Made by a program: the position numbers and the translations under genes. 5,770 nucleotides of DNA, from assembly GCA_004376305.1 (NCBI GenBank), contig SOKD01000053.1, positions 1 to 5,770 on the forward strand, written 5' to 3'. How positions within the stretch are numbered: position 1 is the stretch's first letter; each line of letters starts with the position of its first letter. The DNA is from Candidatus Cloacimonadota bacterium (GTDB lineage Bacteria > Hydrothermota > E44-bin80). The notes under the pieces are model-generated. The model did not search any database, had not been told where the DNA came from, and was given only the letters and a program-made list of their open reading frames with translations. Below, piece after piece: positions 1-5,770 of this stretch.

Positions 1-512
1 TAGGCACACTGAGAATCATTTTTGTATCAAAAGGCATGAGATTTTTGGCGCCGGTTCTTGGGTTCTTTGAGGTTATCATTTGGCTCCTGGCTATCGGTCA
101 GATAATGCAAAATCTTAGCAATGTGGTGAATTACGTTGCCTATGGGTGCGGTTTTGCCCTGGGTAATTTTGTAGGTATGTATCTTGAATCAAAATTATCG
201 CTCGGATTCGTCATACTGAGGGTGATTACACGCAGATCCGCTACCGAATTGATTGAGTACTTTAGGGGTTGCTCCTACAGATTCACCATAGTTGCTGCGG
301 ATAGCGATGAGGGTCCTGTGAATATCATATACATGCCCTTGCGGAGGAAGGATGTACGGGATATAATCAAAAATATTAAAGAGTACAATCCAAAGGCATT
401 CTACACATTGGAGGATGCCAGGCATGTGAGCGCGAATGTCGGTCCCATGCCAACTGTGAAACCTCATCGGTACAGAAAATACCGTATTTTACCCCAGTCG
501 AAAAAGAAGTAG
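1..512 (+). CDS. UPF0316 (DUF5698/DUF2179) membrane protein, 5' end missing
   Basis: The reading frame is open from base 3. The residues before the first in-window ATG (GTLRIIFVSKG, bases 3-35) match the expected family core, so the true start lies left of the window and the ATG at 36 is internal. Two hydrophobic stretches are visible: around LGFFEVIIWLLAIGQI, and around VNYVAYGCGFALGNFVG. They are followed by a soluble C-terminal half (about 90 residues) of DUF2179 type, with ELIEYFRG, a short beta-rich stretch, and RRKDVRDIIKNIKEYNPKAFYTLED. The tail is basic (RYRKYRILPQSKKK). The family is an integral membrane protein of unknown function found in many bacteria; the DUF2179 part is shared with YitT-type proteins and may bind a ligand. 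It is followed 59 nt later by the protease gene on the same strand. Family identity is from recognition of the conserved core; function is not known. Confidence 0.85.
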   Translation, partial: GTLRIIFVSKGMRFLAPVLGFFEVIIWLLAIGQIMQNLSNVVNYVAYGCGFALGNFVGMYLESKLSLGFVILRVITRRSATELIEYFRGCSYRFTIVAADSDEGPVNIIYMPLRRKDVRDIIKNIKEYNPKAFYTLEDARHVSANVGPMPTVKPHRYRKYRILPQSKKK

Positions 513-560
513 TGTGGAAAGCAAGAGTTGAGGGATAAAGGCCGAGCAGCACGTAAAGAA

Positions 561-565
561 AGGAG
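561..565 (+). promoter_or_regulatory. Ribosome binding site for the protease gene
   Basis: AGGAG sits 6 nt before the ATG at 572. It selects that ATG as the start of the protease gene, although the frame opened there stops early, at 737-739. This supports the view that 572 is the authentic start and that the long downstream frame, opening at TTG 726 with no such signal, is only its continuation. Confidence 0.7.
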
Positions 566-571
566 TGAGTC

Positions 572-1583
572 ATGGACGTTCTTAAAAGAGGAGTCAAAAT
601 CCAGAAACCGCCCGTCCTGTTCAAGGAAGCACAAACCATTGTTAAAGAGATCGAGAAGATACTGCAAAATGACATTATATGCTATTGGAATTCACCGGGA
701 GGCTCGGTATGCGATAACGATGTGATTGGTTTTTTGTGAGGTGCTGACCAAGACGAAGGTGAGCGATACACTCTACCTCTTCATCAAATCCTTTGGCGGC
801 AATGGTTGCGCATCGTTGCGGATCATTAATCTGCTCAGACGGTACGTGAATAAGATTATTGCGCTTATTCCCCTGGAATGTGAATCGGCAGCTACCATGC
901 TTGCTTTGGGGGCAAACGAAATCCACATGGGTGCGATGGCATACCTTACTGCAGTTGATACATCGCTTACGCATCGCTTATCGCCTGTGGATAAGAATAA
1001 TGCATCTGTAAGTGTTAATCAGGATGAGTTGGGCAGGGTAATAAAATTATGGAATGAAGAGAAACAGACGGGAGAGGGCAATCCGTATCAGGCACTCTTT
1101 CCCTATGTTCATCCACTTGTCATCGGTGCAGTCGATAGAGCAAGCTCACTTTCCATAAAGCTCTGCAAGGAGATCCTCTCCTATCATATGACGAATGAAC
1201 AAGAGGCAGAGCAGATCAGTAATAAGCTGAATTCTGACTATCCGTCCCATACCTATCCGATCACCTTTCATGAGGCGAAGCGGATAGGATTGCAGGCAAA
1301 GCCCATGGACCCCAAGATTGATGAACTGCTACTTAAATTGAGTGGATTGTATTCAGAAATGGGACAGAAAGCACAGACCGATTTTGACGAGTTCAACTAT
1401 CATGACAATGAAATTCTCAATATCATCGAAGGGAGTGATATCCAGTTTTATTATCAAGTTGACAAGGACTGGCATTACAGAATAGAGGAACGGAGATGGG
1501 TCGCACTCAATGATAATAGCTCCTGGCGTCGGATGGAAATAGTAAATGGGCAGCTAGAAGAGGGCATTCATCACATCAGGTAG
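572..1583 (+). CDS. SDH-type ClpP-fold serine protease, frame interrupted by a +1 shift
   Basis: Recognised as a serine dehydrogenase proteinase (SDH_protease, PF01972-type), a ClpP/crotonase-fold family of putative serine peptidases. The N-terminal part (572-733, 54 codons, start MDVLKRGVKIQ) ends at TGA 737-739. The rest continues one frame over from about 735 to TAG 1581-1583. Joined, they give about 336 residues with no other break. Across the joint the protein reads NDVIGF-CEVL, which fits the family pattern. Motifs: YWNSPGGSVC near 43-52; IKSFGGNG at 71-78 (oxyanion-type glycine turn); ESAATMLALGANEIHMG with candidate nucleophile Ser105; then LTAVDTSLTH and HPLVIGAVDR (His180). The C-terminal tail after about residue 270 is poorly known. 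The usual label comes from an early link to serine dehydratase turnover; substrates are not established. No signal peptide is evident, so it is probably cytoplasmic. It could be a sequencing error, a young pseudogene or a recoded gene. If translation starts only at TTG 726, the N-terminal strand and first GG turn would be lost. Confidence 0.85.
730..735 (+). other. Frameshift site: T6 run in the protease gene
   Basis: Six consecutive T follow GG at 728-729. Upstream frame: GGT TTT TTG TGA (stop). Removing one T gives GGT TTT TGT GAG GTG CTG, which joins the two halves as G-F-C-E-V-L. The site lacks the features of the RF2-type +1 site (CTT TGA with an internal Shine-Dalgarno just upstream). 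A homopolymer indel, real or from sequencing, is the simplest reading. Confidence 0.8.
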
Positions 1584-1605
1584 TGCTCATTTATGCGGTC
1601 CATCC

Positions 1606-1622
1606 GCCCTTGAAAAAGGGGC
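1606..1622 (+). other. Small GNRA-loop hairpin between protease and GAF genes
   Basis: CCCTT-GAAA-AAGGG (1607-1620) is a perfect 5-bp stem with a GNRA-type tetraloop. An outer G1606-C1622 pair is possible across one bulged G. No T-run follows, so it is not an intrinsic terminator. It lies just 5' of the GAF ribosome binding site and might affect mRNA processing or initiation, but it is short enough to be chance. Confidence 0.35.
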
Positions 1623-1626
1623 TCTT

Positions 1627-1633
1627 AAGGAGG
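1627..1633 (+). promoter_or_regulatory. Strong ribosome binding site selecting the GTG start of the GAF gene
   Basis: AAGGAGG at 1627-1633 is near-perfect anti-16S complementarity, 4 nt before GTG 1638. The overlapping ATG at 1636 is in another frame, so GTG is the start that opens the GAF frame. The tight spacing is somewhat short but acceptable. Confidence 0.75.
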
Positions 1634-1637
1634 AGAT

Positions 1638-2108
1638 GTGGAAAATAAGAAAAGAATATTTTCAGAATTGCTTCATGAGATCAAAAAAATCATTGAAGGT
1701 GGATCGGAGAGAGATTTGAAGTTACAATCCGTATGCGTATTACTGAAAGACAAGGTACCCTATTATGATTGGACAGGTTTCTACATTGTTGAAAATATAA
1801 ATAAAAATGAACTCGTTCTTGGACCTTTTGTTGGAGAACCAACAGAACACAAGAAAATTACTTTTGGTCAGGGTATTTGTGGTCAGGCAGCGCAGCTTAA
1901 GAAAACGTTCGTAGTGCAGGACGTCACCAGGGAAACGAACTATCTCTCCTGCAATTTGAAGGTGTTGTCAGAAATTGTTGTTCCAATACTTAAAGATGCT
2001 GTCATTGTTGGAGAACTGGATATTGACTCACATACCCTTGCACCTTTCTCGGATGAGGACCGGAAGTTTCTCGAAAATACTTGTAGTATACTCTCAAATA
2101 TATTTTGA
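1638..2108 (+). CDS. GAF-domain protein, free methionine-(R)-sulfoxide reductase type
   Basis: 156 residues, essentially a single GAF domain, which is the usual size for the fRMsr (MsrC/YebR-like) family. Those enzymes reduce free methionine-R-sulfoxide in the cytoplasm. Motifs in order: YYDWTGFYIV (42-51), ELVLGPFVGEPTEH (58-71), ITFGQGICGQAA (74-85), NYLSC (101-105), SEIVVPI (111-117), GELDIDSHTLAPFSDEDR (125-142). Cys81 and Cys105 correspond to two of the three active-site-region cysteines of E. coli fRMsr (Cys94, Cys118). The third (Cys84, in the GKIAC segment) is absent: here the segment reads GEPTEHKK. The Asp/Glu residues that surround the ligand pocket look kept. I therefore name the family but not the activity; a two-cysteine reductase or a small-molecule sensor is possible. 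The start is GTG with a strong ribosome binding site. It lies 54 nt after the protease gene, in the same direction. Confidence 0.85.
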   Translation: MENKKRIFSELLHEIKKIIEGGSERDLKLQSVCVLLKDKVPYYDWTGFYIVENINKNELVLGPFVGEPTEHKKITFGQGICGQAAQLKKTFVVQDVTRETNYLSCNLKVLSEIVVPILKDAVIVGELDIDSHTLAPFSDEDRKFLENTCSILSNIF

Positions 2109-2113
2109 GAGTA
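2089..2113. other. Perfect 10-bp stem-loop covering the GAF stop codon
   Basis: TACTCTCAAA (2089-2098) and TTTGAGAGTA (2104-2113) are exact inverted repeats with a 5-nt TATAT loop. The stop TGA (2106-2108) is inside the 3' arm. No T-tract follows on either strand, so it is not a canonical intrinsic terminator. Its place between convergent genes suggests a role as an mRNA 3'-end barrier or processing site for the + strand transcript, possibly for both strands. Confidence 0.55.
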
Positions 2114-2141
2114 GCAATCGTTGTTATGGAGCTCTTGCCTT

Positions 2142-2870
2142 TCAGCGGTTTTCATCACTTTGTTTCAATTTATGAAATGAATAGACAATCAGGTACGTGA
2201 GAAAAATAAAGAAACCAAAGCAGAGTGAGAAAAGGACTGCCTTGGTATTGAAGAGGTCTACGATTATCGTCTTAATCGTCTGAAGTGGCTTGGTTAAGAT
2301 ATTCCAGCTATTAAGTCTTACGAAGCGTCCCAGGTAAATTCCATATCCTCCAACAAGACTCGCAATGGTGACAAATATCCAACCAGAATATTTTTTGAAT
2401 GTTTTTCTGAAAAGATTATGGCAGATGACCAAAGATATTAATCCAATGAGATGTCCAATAAAGGCAAATGATGAGTTGAGGACAATATCATACCAGAGTA
2501 TTGCATTGTTCGTCAGGATCGTATGGTTTTGATTGATGGAAGGTGGTACCCTGATAACGTGAATGAAATCAGTTAATATATACGGTGCGTTCGGGTAGAA
2601 AAGGAGCCATACAAATCCGATAGTCACCATTGAAATCCTCAATCTTTGCTCGCTGTGAACTTTGCGGTATACAAAGTTCATTACATTTGAGATTATATAG
2701 GGTATCCATGCCAGAAAGAGGTTCCATATAAGAAAGGAATACCGGTAACTGTTCGTTAATGCAATCCGCAACGTGAGAAGGAAGAAACATCCGATCGATG
2801 AAACCATGAAGATTGCAGAAAGTTGTCGTAACAGCTGCTGAGAATATAATGATCGTTCTTGATCACTCAT
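2142..2870 (-). CDS. DUF1361 multi-pass membrane protein
   Basis: 242 residues, the usual size of the DUF1361 family, whose function is unknown. About six hydrophobic segments are visible, near residues 17-37, 47-67, 79-95, 123-150, 161-182 and 211-232. Family motifs: FLIWNLFLAWIP (46-57), FYPNAPYILTDFIH (91-104), WYDIVLNSSFAFIGH (126-140) and GRFVRLNSWNILTKP (181-195). The tail is polar (HKLKQSDENR). Location is the cytoplasmic membrane. It begins 60 nt after the wecB stop on the same strand, so it is probably the last gene of that transcript and may serve envelope polysaccharide work, but that is context only. No clear ribosome binding site precedes the ATG at 2870. A later Met at residue 22 would cut into the first membrane segment, so 2870 is kept. 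Confidence 0.85.
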   Translation of the reverse strand: MSDQERSLYSQQLLRQLSAIFMVSSIGCFFLLTLRIALTNSYRYSFLIWNLFLAWIPYIISNVMNFVYRKVHSEQRLRISMVTIGFVWLLFYPNAPYILTDFIHVIRVPPSINQNHTILTNNAILWYDIVLNSSFAFIGHLIGLISLVICHNLFRKTFKKYSGWIFVTIASLVGGYGIYLGRFVRLNSWNILTKPLQTIKTIIVDLFNTKAVLFSLCFGFFIFLTYLIVYSFHKLKQSDENR

Positions 2871-2930
2871 AGCAGTTTTTGCTTGTTTGAATAATGCTGA
2901 GAAGCACTGCCCAGTATTCGTACTGTCTTT

Positions 2931-4022
2931 TCATGTTTTAGTCAGAATGGCAACGATTTTTTCAGCGGATGTGCCGTTACCAAAGGGCTGCTTCCATTTT
3001 CTTCTTTTTTTCAACATTATTTTTACAGCATGCATAATGGTTTGCCGTTTGCAGCCCCCAAGAATATTTGATCCTATTGCAATGGTTTCAGGACGTTCCG
3101 TATTATCCCTGAGCGTTACACAGGGGATATTGAGTATGCAGGATTCTTCTTGAATTCCTCCTGAATCTGTAAGAATAAGTTGTGCATTGGATTGTAGTTT
3201 TAGGAAATCGAGGTATCCAAGTGGTTCAAGAAGCCTAAGTTTTTTTGTGCTCTTCAGATTTTTCAGGAGTTTGAAATCTTTCAATCTGTTTTTTGTCCGT
3301 GGATGGACGGGAAAAATAATGAGATATTCTTTACACAGTTCTATGACAGCGCTGAGAATTTCCTTCAGTCTTTGTTTATTTTCGAGGTTCTCCGCACGGC
3401 GCAGTGTCAGGAGCATAAAATGGTCCCCTGCAATGGCAACTTTGGTTAAAATTTTCGATTTCCGTTGTGCACGTCTGCGGTTTCTAATTATCGCATCGAC
3501 AATGGTATTTCCGGTTATGTAAATCTTCCTTGCATCAATGCCTTCATTTAGAAGGTTTTCTTTCGAGATATGTGTTGGAGCGAAGAGGTAATCAGAAATA
3601 TGATCAGTGAGAATTCTGTTTATCTCCTCCGGCATTTCCCGATAAAAGCTTCGTAACCCGGCTTCTATATGTCCGACCTGAATACGAAGTTTTGTTGCAG
3701 CAAGGGCAGCTGCCAGGACAGAGTTTGTGTCACCTTCAACAAGAACGATGTTCGGTTTTATCTTGATGAGAACCTTTTCGATTCTCATGAGAATTTTTCC
3801 CGTTTGTTCTCCATGTGTACCACTACCAACTCCCAGCAGGAAATCAGGCTCCTGCATATGGAGGTCAGTGAAGAAGATTCTATCCATAACAAGTGAGTAA
3901 TGTTGTCCCGTATGGATGAGGACATATTTGGTTCTTTGTCTCTTTAGTTCGGATAGAATGGGCGAAACCTTGATGATTTCAGGTCTTGTTCCGAGGACAA
4001 CGGCTATAACAGGTTTTTTCAT
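2931..4022 (-). CDS. wecB: UDP-N-acetylglucosamine 2-epimerase (non-hydrolysing type)
   Basis: 363 residues, the usual length. The family interconverts UDP-GlcNAc and UDP-ManNAc in the cytoplasm, supplying ManNAc or ManNAcA units for surface polysaccharides; it has a GT-B fold of two Rossmann-like halves. Motifs: GTRPEIIK (11-18), HTGQHYS (37-43), VEGDTNSVLAAALAA (95-109, Asp98), HIEAGLRS (118-125, Glu120), EMPEEINRILTD (129-140), APTHISKENLLNEG (148-161), ITGNTIVDA (169-177), PVHPRTKNRL (238-247), LTDSGGIQEES (284-294), TLRDNTERPETI (303-314). The segment that in most members reads T-x-H-R-x-E-N is TLRRAEN here, so the His equivalent to E. coli His213 is Arg208 (CGC, 3399-3401). The acidic catalytic residues are kept. 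It starts 44 nt after the sugar transferase stop. No strong ribosome binding site is visible, but MKKPVIAVVLGTRPE is the expected N-terminus. No UDP-ManNAc dehydrogenase (WecC) lies in this window. Confidence 0.93.
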   Translation of the reverse strand: MKKPVIAVVLGTRPEIIKVSPILSELKRQRTKYVLIHTGQHYSLVMDRIFFTDLHMQEPDFLLGVGSGTHGEQTGKILMRIEKVLIKIKPNIVLVEGDTNSVLAAALAATKLRIQVGHIEAGLRSFYREMPEEINRILTDHISDYLFAPTHISKENLLNEGIDARKIYITGNTIVDAIIRNRRRAQRKSKILTKVAIAGDHFMLLTLRRAENLENKQRLKEILSAVIELCKEYLIIFPVHPRTKNRLKDFKLLKNLKSTKKLRLLEPLGYLDFLKLQSNAQLILTDSGGIQEESCILNIPCVTLRDNTERPETIAIGSNILGGCKRQTIMHAVKIMLKKRRKWKQPFGNGTSAEKIVAILTKT

Positions 4023-4066
4023 ACAATAACAAACTCAATACTAAGCCAATGGGTAAGAAAATGAAG

Positions 4067-5464
4067 TTACTTTCTTTTTCTTTTTAAAAGCGTGAAGATT
4101 GTACGAACAATCAAAATAGAGTCAAGTTTGAATGATGCATTCTCCAAATAGTATCGGTCAAACTTTACTTTTTCTCTTACATCTTCAATTGAGCTGTCGT
4201 ATTTATGTTCCAGTTGCGCAATGCCTGTCAATCCAGGCTTAACCGCATGCCGAACGATATATCCATCTACCTGATTTTTGAGTTTTTTTACAAAAATCGG
4301 ACGTTCTGGTCTCGGTCCGACAAGGCTCATATCATTCTTAAGAACGTTAATCAGTTGTGGTATTTCATCTATATGCGTTGCTCTTAATATTTTACCAGTG
4401 CGCGTCACTCTTGAATCGCTTTTTCCATTTGCCCAGACAGGTCCGGTTTTTTTCTCCGCTTTATGAATCATTGAGCGGAATTTTATTATATTGAATATCT
4501 TTTCATTTTTTCCAACACGTTCCTGCAAGTAAAAAACAGGACCTTTTGTATCTACCTTTATTATCATTGGAATGATGATAAAGAGTGGTGAAGCGATAAT
4601 CAAGAAAAGGAAAGAAAAAACAACATCGATAATTCGTTTTAGAAAACCATACCAACCATCAATGGGTGCCTGTCTCAGGACGAAAAAGGGCATTCCATTT
4701 AAATCAAGTGCATTCACTTTTGATATCATTATTTCAAAAATATCTGGTACAAAGAGAAAATTAATATGTAGGTCTCTGCAGTGAAGAAGAACCTCTTTAA
4801 TTTCCTTGTATCGTTCGAAAGGAAATGCTGTAATGACAAACTCAATATCGTTTTTTCTTACCTTTTCAGTAATTCCTGCAAGTTCAAGGTTGAATGGTTT
4901 GCTGGTGTTACTCTGTTTTTTCTCAATGATCTCAATAATCTTAAAACCAAGTTCCTTATCCTTATTGATTACATCAATTGTTTTTTGCAGAATTGGATTC
5001 TCTCCTATAACAAGTATACGGCTGAGAAGCTTTCCTTTGCTGAAGAGGTATGTTTTCAATGCTCGAAAGCTAAGTTTTTCAGTTGTAACAAAAATATGAA
5101 TGAGAAAAAATGCGAAAATAAGCGAGATTCTTGAAAAAGAGAAAGGTCTGTAGAAAAAACTCATTGCAAGTGCGATAGTTGTGGAAATAACCGTATTCCT
5201 GAATATGTCATAAAATTGCTCTGGAAGTGGGTAAATTTTCTTTGTGTCATAAGAACCAGCGAAGTATCCCACTAATATCCATACAATTATAATCTGGAAC
5301 GAAAAGAGCATGAAAAATCTGAATGATAGTATAGGTTTCTGTATATGAAAGATGGTTTCGGAGAATCTCAGCCAGTAAGCAAATGCGAAAGCAGCCAGGA
5401 GGGCAATAAGATCAAGCATAATTGCAGTTAAAAAGAATGAGGTGTCCTTTGCTCCACTTTTCAT
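4067..5464 (-). CDS. Polyprenyl-phosphate sugar-1-phosphate transferase (exopolysaccharide-initiating)
   Basis: 465 residues, typical of WbaP/WcaJ-like initiating transferases. These move a sugar-1-phosphate from a UDP-sugar to undecaprenyl phosphate at the inner face of the cytoplasmic membrane. N-terminal region: four likely membrane helices near residues 10-30, 51-70, 91-106 and 112-128. Next comes a Rossmann-like CoA_binding_3-type domain (about 148-255, ILVIGENPILQ at its start). The C-terminal bacterial sugar transferase domain (PF02397-type) spans about 274-465: KRIIDVVFS, a membrane or re-entrant helix near 280-303, GPVFYLQERVGKN (308-320), KFRSM (328-332), THIDEIPQLINVLKNDMSLVGPRPERP (363-389) and KPGLTGIAQL (409-418). 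The Asp-Glu pair (366-367) of the catalytic motif is present, as Ile-Asp-Glu rather than the common Leu-Asp-Glu. The RPERPxFV ending is common in exopolysaccharide/PEP-CTERM-linked members. The sugar cannot be read from sequence. First gene of the - strand block, with a promoter directly upstream and no clear ribosome binding site. Confidence 0.92.
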   Translation of the reverse strand: MKSGAKDTSFFLTAIMLDLIALLAAFAFAYWLRFSETIFHIQKPILSFRFFMLFSFQIIIVWILVGYFAGSYDTKKIYPLPEQFYDIFRNTVISTTIALAMSFFYRPFSFSRISLIFAFFLIHIFVTTEKLSFRALKTYLFSKGKLLSRILVIGENPILQKTIDVINKDKELGFKIIEIIEKKQSNTSKPFNLELAGITEKVRKNDIEFVITAFPFERYKEIKEVLLHCRDLHINFLFVPDIFEIMISKVNALDLNGMPFFVLRQAPIDGWYGFLKRIIDVVFSFLFLIIASPLFIIIPMIIKVDTKGPVFYLQERVGKNEKIFNIIKFRSMIHKAEKKTGPVWANGKSDSRVTRTGKILRATHIDEIPQLINVLKNDMSLVGPRPERPIFVKKLKNQVDGYIVRHAVKPGLTGIAQLEHKYDSSIEDVREKVKFDRYYLENASFKLDSILIVRTIFTLLKRKRK

Positions 5465-5472
5465 GAAAATGG

Positions 5473-5501
5473 ATTATAGACCCAAAAAGGGAATTATTCA
5501 A
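5473..5501 (-). promoter_or_regulatory. Sigma70-like promoter of the transferase-wecB-DUF1361 block
   Basis: On the - strand, TTGAAT (-35, 5496-5501; 4 of 6 match TTGACA) is followed by a 17-bp spacer and a perfect TATAAT (-10, 5473-5478). Only 8 nt separate the -10 box from the ATG at 5464, so transcription would begin within a few bases of the start codon. The gene has no Shine-Dalgarno sequence, which fits a leaderless or near-leaderless mRNA. The spacer holds a small CCC-TTTTT-GGG inverted repeat. Confidence 0.6.
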
Positions 5502-5502
5502 G

Positions 5503-5524
5503 AAAAAAAAGATGTTTTCATCTT
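5503..5524 (-). terminator. Weak intrinsic terminator candidate for an upstream - strand gene
   Basis: Read on the - strand: AAGATG-AAAA-CATCTT, a perfect 6-bp stem (5509-5524) with a 4-nt loop. The stem ends in two T that are followed by six more. The stem has only two G-C pairs, so it would be weak. It sits immediately upstream of the transferase promoter, a sensible place to end a transcript arriving from the right. Confidence 0.35.
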
Positions 5525-5770
5525 CAATGCGGATGGCAAAACAGGCTTTATTTTTTTCCCGCACCTCATTATTGTTTTTTTTCTTGCGGTTTGTTCCGCG
5601 ATGTTAATCTCCGCATAGTAAACGCCGCATGTTTGAGGATTAATCAATCATTTGTTTTATTGGTTGACGAAAACATCGAAGAAATTCTTTGGGTTGAATA
5701 ATAACAGAAAATGATTATCTGCATAACTCACTTTTGCAAAATGGCGCTCAGTATGCAACCATTTCTGATA

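Larger units (their letters stand above)
5465..5770. other. Right-hand intergenic region, no confident gene
   Basis: It contains the transferase promoter, the weak terminator-like hairpin, A/T homopolymer runs, and three CCGC-type repeats at about 14-15 nt spacing: 5596-5599, then CCGCAT at 5611-5616 and 5625-5630. There is also a GCGG-TTTGTT-CCGC hairpin (5586-5599) without a T-run behind it. A - strand frame is open from the right edge to TAA at 5657-5659 (37 residues, unrecognised) and might be the tail of a further gene. No tRNA, repeat array or mobile element end is seen. Confidence 0.5.

Noticed and set aside
36..38. ATG at 36 as the start of the UPF0316 gene
   Set aside because: The codons before it (GTLRIIFVSKG) belong to the conserved family core, so the start lies outside the window.
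528..725. + strand 65-codon frame from TTG 528
   Set aside because: It overlaps the N-terminal protease frame. Its Arg/Lys/Ser-rich content is typical of an out-of-frame shadow.
730..740. Programmed +1 frameshift like the RF2 gene
   Set aside because: There is no CTT-TGA slip codon and no internal Shine-Dalgarno directly upstream. The codon before TGA is TTG, which does not re-pair well in the +1 frame. An indel in the T-run is simpler.
726..1583. Protease gene starting at TTG 726 as an independent complete gene
   Set aside because: There is no ribosome binding site. The family N-terminal segment is encoded just upstream in another frame behind a good ribosome binding site, so 726 is an artefact of the frameshift.
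2895..2925. Two small hairpins in the wecB-DUF1361 gap (TGCT-GAGA-AGCA and CAGTA-TTCG-TACTG)
   Set aside because: The stems are only 4 and 5 bp with no T-run on the transcribed strand. They are expected by chance and are not a terminator.
5512..5607. Short + strand ORF from ATG 5512 (about 31 codons, Phe-rich)
   Set aside because: No ribosome binding site is present, it overlaps the terminator-like hairpin, and its composition follows from T homopolymers.
5664..5720. Possible + strand promoter (TTGACG or TTGAAT with AT-rich downstream hexamers)
   Set aside because: No acceptable -10 hexamer occurs at 16-18 nt spacing, and no + strand gene begins in view.

Overview
This 5.77 kb window holds six protein-coding genes in two convergent blocks. 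No RNA gene, CRISPR array, insertion sequence or phage feature was seen. The gene content is bacterial. A polyprenyl-phosphate sugar-1-phosphate transferase next to a UDP-GlcNAc 2-epimerase points to a polysaccharide-producing envelope. Base composition is moderate to AT-rich. The taxon cannot be fixed from the sequence: a Gram-negative-type environmental lineage is plausible, but this is inference.

Left block, + strand (1-2108): (i) the 3' part of a UPF0316 (DUF5698/DUF2179) membrane protein, cut by the left edge; (ii) a ClpP-fold 'serine dehydrogenase proteinase' (SDH/PF01972-type) whose frame is broken by a one-base shift at a T6 run near 730-735; (iii) a GAF-domain protein of the free-methionine-(R)-sulfoxide-reductase type, with a GTG start and a strong ribosome binding site. 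The gaps are 59 and 54 nt, so one transcript is possible. The block ends in a perfect 10-bp stem-loop that covers the last stop codon.

Right block, - strand (5464 down to 2142): (iv) a 465-aa polyprenyl-phosphate sugar-1-phosphate transferase (WbaP/WcaJ-like architecture), (v) WecB-type UDP-GlcNAc 2-epimerase, (vi) a DUF1361 multi-pass membrane protein. The gaps are 44 and 60 nt. A good sigma70-like promoter lies immediately before gene (iv), so close to its ATG that the mRNA should be leaderless or nearly so. Together (iv) and (v) suggest envelope or exopolysaccharide synthesis: the transferase loads the first sugar on the lipid carrier, and WecB makes UDP-ManNAc. The role of DUF1361 is unknown.

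The last ~300 nt (5465-5770) holds the promoter, a weak terminator-like hairpin for the - strand, short CCGC repeats, and possibly the tail of another - strand gene entering from the right.

I did not find a convincing undescribed system. The points most worth checking are the frameshift in the protease gene, the loss of the usual catalytic-region histidine in WecB (Arg208), and the near-leaderless promoter.
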